From Plantibacter sp. ME-Dv--P-122b (GTDB lineage: Bacteria > Actinomycetota > Actinomycetes > Actinomycetales > Microbacteriaceae), in NCBI RefSeq assembly GCF_030209375.1, contig NZ_JARVSC010000006.1:1-64000 (forward strand): a stretch of DNA of 64,000 bases. The letters are read 5' to 3'. How positions within the stretch are numbered: position 1 is the first letter of the stretch; every line of letters begins with the position of its first letter. This document shows positions 62,259-64,000 of the stretch, piece by piece. Made by a program: the position numbers and the translations under genes. The notes below the pieces were generated by a model. It did no database searches. It worked only from the letters and a program-made list of their open reading frames with translations, and was not told the DNA's origin.

Positions 62259-63236
62259 GTGTCAGGCATCACGGCGGACAACAAGAAGCAGCTGGTCCTC
62301 GTCTCCGGACGAGCCCACCCGGAACTCGCCGAGGCGATCGCGGCGGAGCTCGACTCCGAGCTCCTCCCCACCGATGCCAGGACCTTCGCCAACGGCGAGA
62401 TCTACGCCCGGTACGACGAGAGCATCCGCGGCACCGACGTCTTCGTCATCCAGTCGCACACCGCTCCGATCAACGAGTGGCTCATGGAGCAGCTCATCAT
62501 GGTCGACGCGGCCAAGCGGGCGAGCGCCAAGCGCATCACCGTGGTCGCCCCGTTCTACCCGTACGCACGCCAGGACAAGAAGGGTCGCGGACGCGAGCCC
62601 ATCTCGGCCCGTCTCGTCGCCGACCTCTTCAAGGCCGCCGGCGCCGACCGCATCATGTCGGTCGACCTCCACGCCGCGCAGATCCAGGGCTTCTTCGACG
62701 GCCCGGTCGACCACCTCTTCGCGATGCCGGTCCTCCTCGAGCACTTCCGTGCGAAGCTCGACCCGTCGACGCTGACGGTCGTCTCGCCCGACATGGGCCG
62801 CGTCCGCGTGGCCGACATCTGGAGCGACAAGCTCGGTGCGCCGCTCGCCATCATCCACAAGCGCCGCGACCCGCTCGTCCCGAACCAGGTCAGCGTCCAC
62901 GAGATCGTCGGCCAGGTCGAGGGCCGGGTCTGCCTGCTCGTCGACGACCTGATCGACACCGGACGCACGATCGTCAAGGCGGCCGAGGCGCTCAAGAACG
63001 CCGGTGCCATCGGCGTCGTCGTCGCGGCCACCCACGCGGTCTTCTCCGACCCGGCGGTCGAGCTCCTGCAGAGCGACGCCATCGACTCGGTCGTCGTCAC
63101 CGACACGCTGCCGGTCGACGAGGCCAAGCGCTTCGACAAGCTGACCGTCCTCTCCATCGCGCCGCTCATCGCCCGCGCGATCCACGAGGTCTTCGACGAC
63201 GGCTCCGTGACGAGCATGTTCGACGGCGCCGCGTAG
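62259..63236 (+). CDS. prs: ribose-phosphate pyrophosphokinase
   Basis: A 325-aa PRPP synthetase (ribose 5-phosphate + ATP to PRPP). ARTFANGEIYARYDESIRG, YARQDKKGRGREPISARL (ATP flexible loop), DLHAAQIQGFFDGPVDH and the PRPP loop LLVDDLIDTGRT are present. I prefer the GTG at 62259 (MSGITADNKKQLVLVSGR), which gives the normal actinobacterial N-terminus with AAGG upstream; a GTG at 62220 overlaps the glmU stop (GTGA) and would add 13 residues. glmU-prs order is conserved in actinobacteria. Confidence 0.95.
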   Translation: MSGITADNKKQLVLVSGRAHPELAEAIAAELDSELLPTDARTFANGEIYARYDESIRGTDVFVIQSHTAPINEWLMEQLIMVDAAKRASAKRITVVAPFYPYARQDKKGRGREPISARLVADLFKAAGADRIMSVDLHAAQIQGFFDGPVDHLFAMPVLLEHFRAKLDPSTLTVVSPDMGRVRVADIWSDKLGAPLAIIHKRRDPLVPNQVSVHEIVGQVEGRVCLLVDDLIDTGRTIVKAAEALKNAGAIGVVVAATHAVFSDPAVELLQSDAIDSVVVTDTLPVDEAKRFDKLTVLSIAPLIARAIHEVFDDGSVTSMFDGAA

Positions 63237-63253
63237 CCCGTCACCTCCTGCTG

Positions 63254-63299
63254 AGACGCAGAACGCCCGGTCCGAACTCGGACCGGGCGTTCTGCGTCT
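63254..63299. terminator. bidirectional terminator between prs and gnd
   Basis: A perfect 20-bp stem (63254-63273 with 63280-63299) and a 6-base loop lie between the convergent stops of prs (63236) and gnd (63312). Very GC-rich, no U-tract. Confidence 0.9.
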
Positions 63300-63311
63300 G
63301 CAGCCGATGGA

Positions 63312-64000
63312 CTAGTGGCTCGAGCCCGCCTGCTCGACCTCGCTGCGGTCGCCCGACCAGAGCGTGTGGAAGGTGCCGTCGAGGTCGACGCGCTTGTAGG
63401 TGTGAGCGCCGAAGAAGTCGCGCTGGCCCTGGACGAGCGCTGCGGGCAGACGCTCGGCGCGGAGGCCGTCGTAGTACGACAGCGACGACGAGAACGCCGG
63501 CGAGGGGATGCCTGCCTGGGCGGCCGCGACGACCACGCGGCGCCAGCTGTCCTGCGCCTCCGCGACGGCGTCGCTGAAGTAGGGCGCCGTCACGAGGGCG
63601 ACCAGCTCGGGATTCTCCTCGTAGGCCTCGGTGATGCGGTTGAGGAACTGCGCACGGATGATGCAGCCGCCGCGCCAGATCTTCGCGATCTCGCCCTTCT
63701 TGATGTCCCAGCCGTACTGCTCGGCACCGGCGACGATCTCGTCGAAGCCCTGCGAATAGGCGATGATCTTCGACGCGTAGAGCGCCTGGCGCACGTCCTC
63801 GACGAACTGGTCGGGGTCGGCGACGGTCCACTCCTCGGAGGGACCGGCGAGCTCGCGGGCCGCTGCGCGCTGCGCCGGCTTCGACGAGAGCGAACGGGCG
63901 AACACGGCCTCCGCGATGCCCGACACCGGGATGCCGAGGTCGAGTGCCGTCTGCACGGTCCACGCGCCGGTGCCCTTGGCACCTGCCTGGTCGAGGATGA
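63312..64000 (-). CDS. gnd: 6-phosphogluconate dehydrogenase, C-terminal part (truncated by window)
   Basis: About 229 C-terminal codons of the oxidative pentose phosphate enzyme 6-phosphogluconate dehydrogenase (6-phosphogluconate to ribulose 5-phosphate, CO2 and NADPH). The visible part starts at ILDQAGAKGTGAWTVQTALD (the KGTG motif), contains YSQGFDEI, IWRGGCIIRAQFLNRI, SYYDGLRAERLPAALVQGQR, DFFGAHTYKR and FHTLWSG, all family hallmarks. The NADP-binding half lies beyond the window edge. Not a pseudogene as far as seen; supplies ribose 5-phosphate to Prs next door. Confidence 0.96.
   Translation of the reverse strand, partial: ILDQAGAKGTGAWTVQTALDLGIPVSGIAEAVFARSLSSKPAQRAAARELAGPSEEWTVADPDQFVEDVRQALYASKIIAYSQGFDEIVAGAEQYGWDIKKGEIAKIWRGGCIIRAQFLNRITEAYEENPELVALVTAPYFSDAVAEAQDSWRRVVVAAAQAGIPSPAFSSSLSYYDGLRAERLPAALVQGQRDFFGAHTYKRVDLDGTFHTLWSGDRSEVEQAGSSH

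Overview
The window is high-GC, gene-dense DNA with GTG starts, many 4-nt ATGA/GTGA gene overlaps and leaderless-looking promoters. Gene content (class Ib nrdHIEF, DUF222/HNH endonuclease, AfsR/SARP regulator, DUF1684, DUF255, actinobacterial metG-tatD-rsmA-ispE order) points to an actinobacterium, most probably a member of the Microbacteriaceae. It is chromosomal and mostly housekeeping. I see no integrase, transposase, phage gene or CRISPR array. The genus is not resolved from sequence alone.

Layout. 1-3.6 kb: alpha/beta hydrolase, aldo-keto reductase, FMN reductase and an MFS transporter. 3.6-8 kb: class Ib ribonucleotide reductase operon nrdHIEF, headed by helically phased DnaA-box-like repeats and NrdR boxes and closed by a long hairpin. 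8-11 kb: small membrane proteins, DoxX-like protein, flavin reductase, sulfurtransferase. 11.2-15.1 kb: RNA helicase HrpA, then a repeat-flanked HNH endonuclease. 16.7-19.4 kb: self-regulated ABC exporter operon. 19.7-23.2 kb: osmoprotectant ABC importer. 23.3-28 kb: DUF1684, DUF255, a rhodanese lacking its cysteine, and L-serine dehydratase. 28-33.3 kb: ABC exporter preceded by five SARP-type heptamer repeats, convergent with a giant AfsR-type regulator. 33.3-35.3 kb: CoA-binding protein and metY. 35.4 kb: a guanidine-III riboswitch in front of a sugE/gdx exporter. 35.8-45.1 kb: UPF0324 protein, PMT mannosyltransferase, then rsmI-metG-tatD-rsmA-AKR-ispE. 55.2-60 kb: ABC-F protein and the metQNI methionine importer. 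60.6-64 kb: tRNA-Gln, glmU, prs and a partial gnd.

The most interesting block is 45.15-54.2 kb, between ispE and the ABC-F gene. It carries two paralogous ferritin-like proteins (one with an intact diiron site, one with most ligands lost), a fatty-acyl reductase fused to a HAD phosphatase, a short-chain reductase, a PlsC acyltransferase, a close relative of alkylglycerone-phosphate synthase, a diacylglycerol kinase-type lipid kinase and a TetR regulator. Together these match every step of the peroxisomal ether-lipid pathway (acylation of DHAP, fatty alcohol supply, acyl-to-alkyl exchange, keto reduction), plus a candidate O2-dependent desaturase. I infer a bacterial ether-lipid or plasmalogen-type pathway; this is a hypothesis from domain content and has not been tested.

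A dispersed repeat built on CTTCGACAGGCTCAGGGACC (either strand) recurs at seven places, mostly between genes but once in frame at the start of a coding sequence. A second, unrelated hairpin repeat is duplicated between tatD and rsmA.
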